In this document: one piece after another, positions 1-10,807 of the stretch
Layout of the letters: each line of letters opens with the position of its first letter
How positions within the stretch are numbered: position 1 is the first letter of the stretch
Source of the DNA: DASPKM01 sp963817075
GTDB taxonomy: Bacteria; Bacteroidota; Bacteroidia; Chitinophagales; Chitinophagaceae
Direction of reading: 5' to 3'
Assembly (NCBI GenBank): GCA_963817075.1
Contig: CAWFMT010000002.1
Location: forward strand, 434,001-498,000
DNA length: 64,000 nucleotides
Position numbers and translations under genes: made by a program
Notes under the pieces: generated by a model
What the model was told of the DNA's origin: nothing
Database searches by the model: none
Seen by the model: only the letters and a program-made list of their open reading frames with translations

Positions 1-2
1 AG

Positions 3-851
3 TTTGCTGAATCAGTTGATTTGCTGATTGTAGATGAAGCTGGGCAATTGGCTTTAATTGATACAGTAGCAGTGTCGCAAGCGTCTAAAAAACTCATTCT
101 CCTAGGCGACCCACAACAATTGAAACAACCCCAACAGGGAACGCATCCCGACGGAACTGAAGTATCTGCTCTTGAACATGTCTTGAATGGCCATGAAACA
201 ATTGAAAGCGAAAAAGGTATTTTTCTTCCCGAGACCAGGAGAATGCATCCATGGATTACGCAATTTATTTCTGAACAATTCTACGAAGGGCGATTGCAAT
301 CTTATCCTAATACTGCGAACCAAAAACTTGATGGGAACACTAAATATCAACCAGCTGGACTTTGGTTTGAAGCTGTTCAACACCAGGGCAATCAGAATAT
401 GTCAATAGAAGAGGTAAGTCGTATTACTGAAATTGTTCAAGAGCTTACGAAAGGAGATGTGTTTTGGACAGATGCTTACGGCAAACGTAGAGTATTGGGA
501 GTTACCGATATTCTAATCATTGCCCCTTATAATGCGCAAGTTTTTGCACTTTCTAGGGCAATTCCTGATGGAAGAATTGGTACGGTTGATAAATTTCAAG
601 GCCTCGAGGCGCCGGTTGTGATATATAGCATTACAACATCAACTCCGCAAGATGCACCTAGAGGGATGGAGTTTTTATACAGTTCAAACAGACTTAATGT
701 TGCGGTTTCACGGGCTAAAGCAGTTTGTATTTTAGTAGGTAATCCACTTGTATTTGAACCCGACTGCAAGACTCCAGCACAAATGAGACTCGCGAATGCT
801 TTTTGTAGATATCTGGAATTGTGCAATTCGGATAGATCTTCAGGAAATTAA
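3..851 (+). CDS. Superfamily 1 DNA/RNA helicase (Dna2/UPF1-like), C-terminal part, cut by window edge
   Basis: The frame is open from base 3, so the gene starts before the window and about 282 codons are visible. The helicase signatures appear in order: a Walker B/motif II variant DEAGQ at the start, GDPQQLKQP (motif III), an arginine-bearing stretch LPETRRMHP (motif IV), VDKFQGLEAPVVIYS (motif V) and LNVAVSRAKAVCILVGNP (motif VI with the arginine finger). This is the AAA_12 C-terminal RecA lobe of Upf1/Dna2-like helicases, which use ATP to unwind nucleic acid. Nothing in the visible part shows whether a nuclease domain lies upstream. The Walker A lysine is outside the window. The family call is secure. 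The pathway (repair, or part of a larger defence-type protein) cannot be decided from this end alone. Confidence 0.9.
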   Translation, partial: FAESVDLLIVDEAGQLALIDTVAVSQASKKLILLGDPQQLKQPQQGTHPDGTEVSALEHVLNGHETIESEKGIFLPETRRMHPWITQFISEQFYEGRLQSYPNTANQKLDGNTKYQPAGLWFEAVQHQGNQNMSIEEVSRITEIVQELTKGDVFWTDAYGKRRVLGVTDILIIAPYNAQVFALSRAIPDGRIGTVDKFQGLEAPVVIYSITTSTPQDAPRGMEFLYSSNRLNVAVSRAKAVCILVGNPLVFEPDCKTPAQMRLANAFCRYLELCNSDRSSGN

Positions 852-956
852 ATGTTATTTATTCGGAGAGAAAGTCTGCAATGGTTCTATCTGTCCTTTT
901 GGTCGCGATTTTATTGTGGAGCTCACTTTTAGCGCTCTTTTGTATAGTGCACAAGC

Positions 957-2408
957 CTATTTTGCAAGCCTTCTACCATTTAGATCAAATAATAGACAGG
1001 GATAAATCAAGCCCGTTTTATCCTCGAATTCAGAGCGATCGAAATTTAAAACCTTGGAGCCTTCCATTACGTATAAGAGAACCTTGTCATCGGGCAATAG
1101 GAACCAAATTGAACTGCCGTTCAAATCCTTGATTTCGAAAAAAATAGCTTTTTCAATATAGCTTCTTTCAAATCTATAGTTACACCCGCAATAAAGTTTC
1201 TCTGAGATCTTTATTGACTTAAGTGTTTCAGAGTTTGATCTTATGCCACTTTTCTCTAAACTCTTTGATGTCTCCACATAATCATCGTGTTCCTTCCACT
1301 CTTCAGGAGTCTTATTCAAACCATCCATGTTATGCTCATTAATGCCATTGTTATTAAAAAAATAAATGTCAAGTCTTGTGCTTGGGTTGGCTTTTAGATA
1401 GTTGACTATGAAATGGATCGCTTGAATTTTCTTAATATATTCACTATAAGCTTGCTTTAAACTGTCTCGTGAATAAATGGATGCTCCTTGCACAGAGGCC
1501 AGAAAATTAAGATAGACATTGTCTAGCATCAGGTTATTTTTCAAAACAATCTTTATCGTTTTAGGTTCATTCGATATATATCTACCAAAACCATATACCT
1601 CTTCAAATGATTCGATTTTGAAATCGCTCTTTAGTTCCTCTATTTCCTCAATATAGGAGTATGGAGCAAGCCTGTATAGGTAAAGCCGATTGGCATCTAT
1701 GATTTCCGCCACAAGATACCGGAGAAGTTTTTTTCCTTTCAGTGGTTCCTTATTTTGTCTCTTGCGTTCTGCTATATTATCAAGGCTCCTTTCAATAGCA
1801 AAATCATAAAGCGTATCTCCAAACTGATTGGTCCATGGCAATTTGTAACCACCAATGTGACGTCTGGATTTTATTTCTTGAGTAATTCTGGACTCCTTAT
1901 AGAATTTAAGGATAAATTCATGCTTGTAAAATTGGTGAGTTCTATAGCAACAACCTATTGCCAGATATTCCCCCAATACCTTGGTATAGTTATCCAAATT
2001 GGTCAGTTCTTTAAAGATGAATTGTTTTTGTTTTTCATTCCATAAGAATGATGTATTCTTTGAACTAAGGGCTAATAAATCATTTGGATTATTCTTTACC
2101 CATGTAGTGTCAATATCATAGCTAGCTAGTGTATTTTTCCCGGTTGTGCGTTTATTTACTTCAGAAATCAGCCGAAGTATTTTGGACTGATTTATTTTCC
2201 CGTCATTTTGATAATATTTATTTCCTTTTTTTATGATTGGATAGGACCATGTGCCATAGAACTTGTCGCCACCACTAAAGTCATTTACATAAGTATTTTG
2301 AATTAGAACAATGCTGTCAGGTAGGGTTTGACCCGAAGCCATAGCTGAGACTAAGAGAGTATAGACCAGATGAAGGCGGATGGAAAGTAATTTCAAAATA
2401 GTATACAT
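957..2408 (-). CDS. Secreted protein of unknown function
   Basis: About 483 residues. I start it at the ATG at 2408; a TTG six codons upstream is also possible. The N-terminus is a Sec signal peptide: hydrophobic core, then VSAMASGQ, with probable cleavage after the Ala-Ser-Gly region. The mature part is rich in Lys, Asn, Tyr and Ile and has no motif I recognise. Two cysteine clusters (IGCCYR near residue 155 and YCGCNYR near 410) could be structural. The gene stands alone, converging on the helicase upstream, with a roughly 230-base gap to the next gene. Export to the periplasm or surface is likely; function is unknown. Confidence 0.7.
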   Translation of the reverse strand: MYTILKLLSIRLHLVYTLLVSAMASGQTLPDSIVLIQNTYVNDFSGGDKFYGTWSYPIIKKGNKYYQNDGKINQSKILRLISEVNKRTTGKNTLASYDIDTTWVKNNPNDLLALSSKNTSFLWNEKQKQFIFKELTNLDNYTKVLGEYLAIGCCYRTHQFYKHEFILKFYKESRITQEIKSRRHIGGYKLPWTNQFGDTLYDFAIERSLDNIAERKRQNKEPLKGKKLLRYLVAEIIDANRLYLYRLAPYSYIEEIEELKSDFKIESFEEVYGFGRYISNEPKTIKIVLKNNLMLDNVYLNFLASVQGASIYSRDSLKQAYSEYIKKIQAIHFIVNYLKANPSTRLDIYFFNNNGINEHNMDGLNKTPEEWKEHDDYVETSKSLEKSGIRSNSETLKSIKISEKLYCGCNYRFERSYIEKAIFFEIKDLNGSSIWFLLPDDKVLLYVMEGSKVLNFDRSEFEDKTGLIYPCLLFDLNGRRLAK

Positions 2409-2639
2409 GTTCAGTGTGCATTTCAAATTTAATTAGAATTTCTGCCACTACTGCTTTTGCTTTTGAAACTGCCTGAAAATTAAGATGTAAGAAATGGGTT
2501 ATAAATTCTTAAATTATTTCTAATTCAATTAAATGAAATGGCAAGTATTATCTCAATTGTAGATAACTTTTGAAAAATCTGTCTTCTTTTACATTAAATG
2601 ATGGTATTACGGTTCACAAATGAGAAAATCTAGGTCGAT

Positions 2640-3125
2640 ATGGTCATTAATTCCTATCGCAAGATGATCGCCAAATTAAAGAGACTGTTTCGAGGAAATT
2701 CTCAAAACGCAGGTAATTTTTACGAACTAAAGATTCCGCCAAACTTTGAAAAAGGGTATGTGTTTTCAGTTCCTAATCAAGAGGTATATGATAAACTTGA
2801 ATGCCTCCTGGTATCCTTGCCTGGGAAACAGGCTTCATTAAATGTTGAAAGGCCACTTAAGGATAAAGCTCGAACTGAATTCTCTACTGTTAGAGAACTT
2901 GTTGAGAAAATTAAGAAAGATCTTAAAGAAAATTTTTCTGATTACAACAAGGAATTCGATAATGAACCCCTTGGATTCATTTATTGTTTAGGAGAGGAAC
3001 TCTTATTTTCAAATTCTGTAGAAATCATTCAGAAAATCTACCACACGGAGGTTGAAATGGGGGATCTTTATTATTTTATGGTTGTAAAGTTTAATAATCA
3101 AAAATTCATCTTTTGGAAATGGTGA
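2640..3125 (+). CDS. Small cytosolic protein of unknown function, parent of a downstream decayed copy
   Basis: 161 residues with no signal peptide or membrane segment; ATG at 2640 (a second ATG at 2664 is possible). The C-terminal half, from PLGFIYCLGEELLFSN to the end, alternates acidic and aromatic residues as many small immunity-like proteins do, but I do not recognise a family. Its last 100 codons and about 170 bases of 3' flank recur at 20599-21068 as a decayed copy on the far side of the sugar-utilisation locus. This gene therefore probably belonged to the small-gene archipelago that resumes at 21.1 kb, before the locus came to lie between them. That role is inference. Confidence 0.65.
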   Translation: MVINSYRKMIAKLKRLFRGNSQNAGNFYELKIPPNFEKGYVFSVPNQEVYDKLECLLVSLPGKQASLNVERPLKDKARTEFSTVRELVEKIKKDLKENFSDYNKEFDNEPLGFIYCLGEELLFSNSVEIIQKIYHTEVEMGDLYYFMVVKFNNQKFIFWKW

Positions 3126-3294
3126 TGCAAGCTATTCCAAGAGTTCATACTGCTTCTCGACGCGTACACGCCCGGCAATCACACCTTGTCTCAAGTTCAA
3201 GCTTATGAACTGGTGTACATTTGGTGACATGATTGTGGACTTGCTTTGCAGATACTTGAAAGGAAGATGGTTATCCAGGAGGGTTCAGGACTCT
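2818..3294 (+). repeat. Direct repeat copy A flanking the PUL (pairs with 20599-21068)
   Basis: About 477 bases covering the 3' half of the preceding gene and its flank match 20599-21068 in the same orientation, by eye at roughly nine bases in ten. Shared landmarks include TTGTTTAGGAGAGGAACTC and CTTGTCTCAAGTTCAAGCTT. Similarity stops at GGACTCT in both copies. The 170-base flank is as well conserved as the coding part, but changes in it look random in every frame, so it is probably non-coding. Confidence 0.85.
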
Positions 3295-3335
3295 GTGACT
3301 ATGAAACTGGTTGATATGATTAACACAGAAATTTA

Positions 3336-4661
3336 TTATTTAAAGATTTGGTAAGTTTTGCTGAGAAACAATGGATGTAATTCTTCGCGTTTCGGCATAT
3401 TGAGGTAGAACAATGAGAACATATTGTTTTCCGGGTCAATGACAAATGAAGTGCCATAGGCACCACCCCAGGAAAATGCAGTATTGGAAGCTTCAGGTAC
3501 CTTCTTCTTTTTTTCATTATAAAGCTCAAATCCAAGCCCGAACTGAAAGCCCTTACCACCGGCATTTACTTCAGGCAAACGATTTACTTTGGTCATCAGT
3601 TCAATGGTTTCAGGTTTTAGTATCCTGTGTCCATTAAATGTTCCTTTGTTCAGTAACATCTGGCAGAATTTAGCGTAATCCTCAATCGGGCCATTCAGTC
3701 CAAGACCACCTTCGGCATAGGTTTGATTTTTACTAATTGTTCCTTCGCTAAACATATTGGATGCAGGTTCCAGTTTTCCATCAACAGAATTGTAGGCTTT
3801 AACAAAGCGGCTCAATGCTGCTGGTTCATAGTACCAGTCTGTCTCCTTCATACCAAGAGGTTCCAGCACGGCTTCTTTTACGTACTGACGTAAAGGCTTA
3901 CCCGAAATGATTTCAATCATATAAGCCAGCATGTTACTGCTGATATGATAACTCCATTCAGTTCCAGGATCAAAGCCGAGTGGATATTTTACCAAATCAT
4001 ACATGGCATCTTTAAGATACTTCCAATTGCCTATGCCACCACTGCGCTGGCCTGGGGTTCTGCTTGTTGAGTGTCTCCATTTGCTTTTCGGATGGAATCG
4101 GCTCTTTGTCTTTCAATACGGCGGATATTGGCAACAGGTCCGGCACTCAATCCCGAAGAATGAGACATAAGATGTGCAAAGGTCATGGGCGATGCTACAG
4201 GACGTGTTTCATAAGTTCCATCATTATGAACAACCGTAACCACTCTATCAGGAATTTGAGGAAAGTATTTCGAAACGGGATCGTCAATCTTAACCAATCC
4301 TTTCTCAACAAGTGTCATAAAAGCAACGGTGACTATTGCTTTTGTTTGTGAGAATAAGATATAATAATCATCCGGAGTAGCTGGAATTTTATTCTCTATA
4401 TCCTTCCAGCCAAATGCTTTTTTATAGACCACATTACCTCCTTTGGCAACAAAGGCAACAACACTGCTTACTTTCTTTTGATCAACAAAAGACTGCAACA
4501 GCGAATCAATACGGGCAATTTTTTCGGTACTGGTGCCTACTTTCTTTAGATCAACTTTATAATTGAATTGTCTGCGGAGTACAGCAGCTTTCTTTTGTGC
4601 CACACAAGCGGACGATAAAATGACCAGCAATAAAAAATACAACGAGATAATTTCTTTTCAT
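3336..4661 (-). pseudogene. Serine hydrolase / beta-lactamase-fold protein (PF00144), frameshifted
   Basis: Two open stretches (4642-4031 and 4004-3336) together form one class C beta-lactamase-like serine hydrolase of about 435 residues. The first carries the nucleophile motif as FSQTKAI (SxxK). The second has PGTEWSYHISSN, where the Tyr/Asn motif of the family sits, and later GGAYGTSF in place of the third motif. A true ATG lies at 4661 and encodes a signal peptide. It is out of frame because of a six-A run at 4632-4637 (five would restore the frame). A second shift lies near 4043-4047, where a GC pair looks duplicated. Only 4 bases separate it from the GH115 stop, so it ends the PUL operon. 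Its substrate (esterase or peptidase) is unknown. Confidence 0.8.
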
Positions 4662-4665
4662 TTTT

Positions 4666-7618
4666 CTATTTTATGTTGTTTGAAAATGACGGAGATCCGG
4701 TTTGATTGGTTTCAGGGATAACGCTATAAGCTGATTTCAGGCCGCCCAAATCGATAAGGATTCGATCCAGAACAACACCAGGATCGATTGCGTAAATTCT
4801 AAGTGTATGTTTGCCTTCATTTATTTGCTGCAATTTCTCATTTCTTACTACATAGTTTCTTAAAACATTTTGTTTCCATTCTTCACTTCTGCCAAATGTT
4901 CGGGTATCAATTATTTTTAAGGGCCCGTTATCAATGGATACTGCATAACGTACACTCATGTTGTTATTCAGAGGATGAGTTGGTAATGTAAAAACTCTAA
5001 CGGATGGGGTGCCGGAAGAAAAAGTATAAAAATCATATTCTACAAAAGCATTGCTGCGTTTAATAGAATCAGGATCTATTGAAGATTTACTTTTTACTGA
5101 AAGTGGTAAAACCTGCAATGAGTTGCCCGTATACCCCAAACCATTTATCAATTTCCATTGATTTGATGGCTTATTTGTTTGTCTTGAAAAATGTGTAGCG
5201 TTTATAGCAACAAAACCATTGTTTTCAATAAAGCCATTGTAACCTGACAGCCTCGGTGGATTTATTTTAGTTGCCTGAATGTTAAGCATTATTTGTTTGC
5301 CTCCGGAAGTAAAAATGATGCTACCATTTCCTTTCTCATTCTGACGGAACTTACTCCAATCAATGTCTACCCATATTCGTGTTTGATTGTTGCCTCTTTC
5401 AGGATTAAGTATTCCGTTGTTATGAGAGAGATGAATCCAATTATTGGAAACAGAAGCATTCCAACTGATTGTTTGATTTTTACTTAAGAAGATATCGACA
5501 AAATATTTCTGTTTATTCAGGTTGTCAAAATGCAGGTAGTGTCAATGAAGTATTATTTTGCAATAGAGAAGAATCTTTTGATACAAAACCTTCGGGTGCA
5601 ATGCTCCAATCGGTTGTACTATCAATGGCCAGCTCAGGCAAATCAGGTGTTTGATAGACCGCAAGATTTCTTGGTTTCATGGACATGATATCTTTCCATT
5701 TGCCATTAGCCAATTCTTGATTATAGTATTCTGTTTCTTTTACAATGCTGTCATAAGCAGACTTTGATTTTTGTGCGTAGTCGTATGCGCTTAATCTGTT
5801 TTGTTTGGAGTAGAAGTAAGCCTTATCCCGGTACAAAAATTTCTTATTGATCCACGAAGCACCAACCACTGGATAATACACTAACTGGTAAAATGCATCT
5901 GCATATTTTGAGTCTATTTGCGGTCGCAAGTTTTTTACTTCTGTTTCTAAAGCGTTGTATCTATCTATTCGTTTTTGTGCTTCATCGCCGAAATAAAAAT
6001 GATTAAACTCTGTATACTGTTGTTTTGGTATTTGGTTCTGTTTGACTCCAACCCATAAATTCCGGCCTGCGTTCAAATGCCAAATCATAATACTCCCATA
6101 AGATTTTAGCAATTACACTTCCATTTTCTTTGCCGAATACAGTACTGGCCCATTGTTGTAAATGCTTTTTTGTATTACTGCTCTCCTTAAATGCCGTGGC
6201 ATTATAAGCCATATCCATAAACAATTGGATGTTGTACTCCAAAGGCTTAATGTCACCCACATTTAATACCCAAACCCGGTCAGCACCTGTTTCATAAGCC
6301 TTCATCATTTCTTCTCTAATTAGCGAAGGATGTGTACTGCTTAACCATAAGTAATCATGCGGCCTTCCCCAGTAGCGAGGCATGATAATACACTCCGGCA
6401 CCCCCTTTACGGGTTATTTCTTTTTCATTATTCAACCGGTGTATATATCCATAATTGTCATCAGGCCAAACAAGTGTTACATCATCCGGAACTTTTAAAC
6501 CATTGTCATATATCTCCAGCACTTCTTTATAAGGTGTGAGTACCTGCGGTATGGCAGTAGCATTTTTGTTGAGATGTTTGGAAAGCATTTGCCTTTGATC
6601 CTGGATAATTTTCTCAACTACCGGCACTGCTTCTTTAAGATCCTTAATGCCTTCCATTTGCCCGTCGTGTACGCCCCGCATGCCAAGGGTATAAATAGCA
6701 TCAATACCACGGCTTTCTTTGATGCGGTCTTCCCAGTATTTATAAATTGTTTCCTTATTGGTAAAATAGTTAAAGCGGCCCATCGTTTCCACTTTCCATT
6801 CACCCACATTATTGCGTAGCATGGGTTCAGCGTGAGAGGAACCGATGGTGATCTGATAATCTTCGGCTGTAGTGATATTGCCCGGGTAATGAAAAAAAGC
6901 TTTTGTACTTGGATGCATGGCAGGCCAGATCATATTGGCTTTTAAGCGAAGCAATAACTCAAATACTTTAGCATATGTCTTCGGACCAATGTCACCCGTT
7001 TCAGGTTCAAATGTTTTTGTGGCCCAGGGTTGCAATCCCCAGTCTTCATCATTGATAAAAATGCCACGAAATTTTACGGAAGGTGGCAATGAAACAAAAT
7101 CATTCTGTGTGATGGTTAATTCTTTTTGTTGTTTCACTGGCACATCCGCCCACCAATACCAGGGCGACACACCGATTTTTTCCGAAAGCGTAAACACCCC
7201 ATAAGCAGTTCCTCTTGCATCGCTTCCGGCAATGACGAATGCTTTTGAAATATTGTCCGAAGGTTTATCAATCGTTTTGAAAGCAAAACATTCCCATTTG
7301 TTCAGAAGATTTTTATGAACAGGTGATTGTGCACTAATAAATTTTTGAACCAGTGCCGATTGAATATTGCCAATCACAATTACGTTTCCTTTCGCTTTTG
7401 CGATATCCTTGATTACTTCCGGCTTAAAAGAAGTAACTCTTTCAATATCTTCTGCTAAAAGATTTGCAGCAATGGAATCGAGTTTGGTTGATTTATTATC
7501 ATAAACAATAGAAACCTTTGCACTGCTTGTAACAAGTCGGAAAAGTATTTTTTTGTGCGAAACTGAAATGCGCAATCAATAATAGAGCAACAAGCGGATA
7601 ATAATTTTTAAAATGCAT
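4666..7618 (-). pseudogene. GH115 alpha-glucuronidase, interrupted by four frameshifts
   Basis: GH115 enzymes remove (4-O-methyl-)glucuronic acid from xylan or arabinogalactan. Family blocks are clear: FRGIFINDEDWGLQPWA, SSHAEPMLRNN, TLGMRGVHDG, VWPDDNYGYI, GGAGVYYHAS and YWGRPHDYLWLSSTHP. The C-terminal accessory domain runs from about 5530 to 4666 and is open throughout. The real start is the ATG at 7618, encoding a signal peptide ending FSFAQ; it overlaps the GH2 stop by 11 bases, suggesting translational coupling. Shifts lie at the seven-T run 7548-7554, near 6374-6378, at 6023-6026 and at 5527-5530. Three of these are single-base expansions of short runs. Restored length is about 980 residues, normal for the family. 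No catalytic block is lost, so a one-base-corrected gene could be functional. Confidence 0.88.
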
Positions 7619-10065
7619 ATTGCGTTTGATTTTTCCCGTTTTTAAGAATACCATTTGCTTTTAGCGTTATGAAAGAAGCCGGCAGGCCTGTCGAACTGAC
7701 TTTTATTTGGATATCACCTTTTGTACGGCTGGCCTGAACAGTTGCCAATGCTTTTCCAAAATAGGTTTTGACTGCATTGCCGCCATAGATCTCTTTTCTC
7801 AAATCACCATTGTCCAATCCCAACAATCTGCCACTGCCTGTAAGTTCAACTGTAATGGTTTGATCAGCGTCAGGAACAACGACACCATTTTCATCTGCCA
7901 GTTGAATAGTAATATGCGAGAGGTCCTCGCCGTTTGCATTCAACTCCTGCTTATCCGGCAACACCAAAATTTTAGATGGCTTTCCTGATGTCTTCAATTC
8001 GAATTGAGCCACCTCTTTACCGTTGTTGTAACCTTTTGCGGATATTTTACCTGTTTTGTACGGCACATACCAAACTATAGTATTGTTGATATAATCTGCG
8101 GTTCTTCTCTTGCCCATACTATTTGTATTTACCCATAGCTCCACACTATCGCAGTTGGAAGTGGTTTGCACATGGATGATATGGCCTTCATACTTTGGAA
8201 AATTCCAGTGTGCAGCCATGAACGGAAAACTCCAATGGTCCTTGCCGGGGTCAATGTCGAGTGACTGGTCCACAACGGCTATGCGGACCATAGGTTCTTT
8301 ATTCCATACAGACCGGTGGAAAGCTCCTCCTGGTTTTTCAAACATGCGGTCATCGAAAAAACCCGTTGGCCAGCCGGTACTGGGCCACCCACTGCTTTCA
8401 CCCAAATAATCAATGCCTGTCCAGATAAATTCCCCAAAAACAAAATCATTTTCCACAACATAATACCAGGGGTTTTTTGGATTATAGTCCCTGATGCTAT
8501 TGTGCCTGCCGCTGTAATAAGGAAAAGCCTCTGCTATGTACATGATGCGGTTTGGAAACATTTTTTTATCGCGGGCTAACCAGGGTTCCTGGTAGTTGTA
8601 TCCGACAACGTCCAGGGCTTCCGTGAAACCATTTGTATTATAAATCCTGCTACTGATATTACCCGGCATAATGGCTGCAGTAACCAGCCGTGTAGGATCT
8701 AGTTTATGAACATAATCTCTAAGCATGATGGCCCGTTTCGTTCCTTCATCTGTTCTGCTATTCTGTTCCCCTGTTTCATTCCCTATACTCCAAAGAACAA
8801 TAGAAGGATGGTTGCGATCCCGAAGCAGCATTGCATCCATATCCTTCTGCCACCATTCATCAAAATATTTCGCGTAGTACCCGAATCCTTTCCATTTATC
8901 AAATGCTTCATCTATTACTACAAAACCGAGACTGTCGCACATATCCAAAAATTCAGGACTTGGCGGATTGTGTGAACAACGGATGGCGTTTACGCCGTAT
9001 TCCTTTATTATTTTCAATCGTCTTAAGTACGAGTCATCTGGTACTGCCGTTCCTAATGAACCGGCATCCTGGTGAATACAAAATCCTTGCATTTTAAGGT
9101 TCTTCCCGTTCAGAAAAAAACCTTTGTTTGGATCAAATTTGATGGAGCGGATGCCAAAGGAAGTCTTGTATTGATCAATTGTTTTCCCATTGCGCTTAAC
9201 CGTTGTTTCCATCGTATACAAATATGGTGTCTCGATGGACCAAAGCTTTGGATTTTGCACACGCATGGATTGGTCAACCGTTCCCTTCTTACCTTGTTCA
9301 ACAGAGAAAGAAGATTTGGTGGCAACTACTTCTTTGCCGTCGGCATTGATAATTCTGTTTTGTACCTGCACATCGCCGTTAGCGGAAGAACTATTTTCAA
9401 TGGTGGTTGCAATTTTTACATCTGCAGATGTTTCAGAAATAGTTGGTGTGGTAATGTATGTTCCCCATGTAGCTACGTGAACAGGATTGGTCACCTTTAA
9501 CCAAACATGGCGATAAATTCCGGAACCCGAATACCAGCGGGAAGAAGGACTTTTACTATGATCAACGCGAACTGCAATTGTATTTTGCCTGCCATAATTT
9601 AAGATGCGTTGTCAGGTCATATTCAAAACCAGTATAACCATAAGGATGAAAACCAAGATGTTTACCGTTGATATAAACATCGGCCTGATGATAGACACCA
9701 TCAAAATGAATGACCATTTTTTTGCCCTTGTAATTATTGGGTATTGAAAAAGTTTTGCGGTACCAGCCAATTCCTCCGGGAAGAAATCCCATTGCTGCGC
9801 CGTTCTTTTTATCCACCGGCAATTTTATACTCCAGTCATGCGGAAGTTGTACATTCTCCCATTTTGAGTCATCGTAATTGACAGCCGAAGCAACGGTCGC
9901 CGAATCAGCCAAAAGGAACTTCCAATCAAAATCAAATTTATCGGTCAGTCGCGTATTGTTTTGCGACAAGGCAAGTAAAGGAAATATCAGTAACGTAACG
10001 AACAGTGATTTTACAATCAATTTTTTTTGGAGCCAATGTATATTTTGAGAGAATAATAAAAACAT
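7608..10065 (-). pseudogene. Glycoside hydrolase family 2 protein (beta-galactosidase/glucuronidase-like), one frameshift
   Basis: The N-terminal fragment (10065-9562) has a signal peptide (LIFPLLALSQ) and the GH2 sugar-binding jelly roll: VQLPHDWSI, GGIGWYRKTF, FDGVYHQADVYINGKHLG. The second (open to 7608) holds the Ig-like domain, then the TIM barrel: FCIHQDAGSLG, RCSHNPPSPEFLDMCD, the acid/base region VLWSIGNETGEQ and the probable nucleophile region MYIAEAFPYYSG. DUF4982/Ig-like C-terminal domains follow. The join needs removal of one base at the T run 9598-9600, after which NYGRQNTIAVRVDHSKSP reads through. Restored length is about 815 residues. Adjacency to GH115 suggests it removes a galactose- or glucuronic-acid-type residue; the exact specificity is not readable. 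Confidence 0.87.
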
Positions 10066-10192
10066 ATCTTGATTATTTGATTTTTTATTGTTCTATACAC
10101 TAAAACTTATTAGCAAATCTTGCAAGCTTTATTTTTTGTTCTTTTAAGCCATCAACAAAAAGGGATGCTATTACTTTAGCGCCATAAAACAG

Positions 10193-10330
10193 TTAGAGTA
10201 CTTTCTTCACTGCCCATCCTGAGTCAGGAAACTTGTCCTTATTGGCTCCGCGCCATCCCTTCGTTGTCTTTCCATCAATCAAAAGTCTCCATCCATCCTT
10301 TATTTGTTTTTTTGTTAAACGAGCCAAATT
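10193..10330 (-). pseudogene. Relic of a DUF1080 (3-keto-disaccharide hydrolase) domain, N-terminal block
   Basis: In the gap between SusD and GH2 the minus strand reads LTKKQIKDGWRLLIDGK followed by TTKGWRGANKDKFPDSGW, then a stop. This is the conserved opening of DUF1080 (PF06439) secreted proteins, in which WRLLFDGKTTxGWRG and the FPxxGW box are typical. The rest of the domain, about 150 residues, is missing, so it is a relic. DUF1080 proteins act in 3-keto-glycoside metabolism, often beside Gfo/Idh/MocA dehydrogenases, a relic of which lies 140 bases away. Confidence 0.65.
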
Positions 10331-10470
10331 CAGACCCGGGATTTCCCAGAAGAACAGAAAAGGCTGGGCCGATCATTGCCAAATAAGATTTATCCAGATT
10401 CTCTAAAAATGATCATTACATAAATTTTATCAACAGAATAAGGTCAAGGAAAATAGAAGATCAATATGCT

Positions 10471-10586
10471 GATATTTTGGAAGGACACCGTTCAGCGGCG
10501 TTAAGTCATTTGCAAATATTTCTTACCGTACCGGAATGAAACTCATTTTCAACCCCGAAAACGAAACATTTAATGATGATGCTTAA
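10471..10586 (+). pseudogene. Relic of a Gfo/Idh/MocA oxidoreductase C-terminus
   Basis: On the plus strand, EGHRSAALSHL is followed, after a one-base shift, by ANISYRTGMKLIFNPENE and a stop. This is the C-terminal block of NAD-dependent Gfo/Idh/MocA oxidoreductases of Bacteroidota, where an (E)GHRS..CHL.NISYR.GRKL.F.P.. pattern is usual. The expected cysteine is Ser here. Only about 38 codons remain and it lies opposite to the surrounding PUL genes, so it is a leftover rather than an operon member. Confidence 0.6.
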
Positions 10587-10692
10587 GCAAATTCTTATCT
10601 TCTATCATTATAAGGTCAATTGCTCTTACTTGTCATAACACAGATAACCTTTTCCTCCACATCAATCTAAATACATGTTACGGTTAAATAGA

Positions 10693-10712
10693 CCCCCTGT
10701 AAAAACAGGGGG
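10693..10712. terminator. Strong GC hairpin downstream of susD
   Basis: CCCCCTGT, loop AAAA, ACAGGGGG: a perfect 8-bp stem. It lies about 95 bases past the SusD stop on the minus strand, where it is followed by a weak T-rich stretch (TCTATTT). It could stop or attenuate SusCD transcripts before the GH2/GH115 genes, or serve as a protective 3' hairpin. Confidence 0.6.
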
Positions 10713-10807
10713 CTTTGATTGCTTATTATGCTATATAAGAATTGTACGCTATTGAAACCTTAGAAAAATATCATAGAATAATCTTCCCTTCTTTGTTATG
10801 CAGATAA

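Noticed and set aside
8706..9097. Plus-strand frames inside the GH2 gene
   Set aside because: They mirror the coding minus strand, where GH2 motifs are unmistakable.
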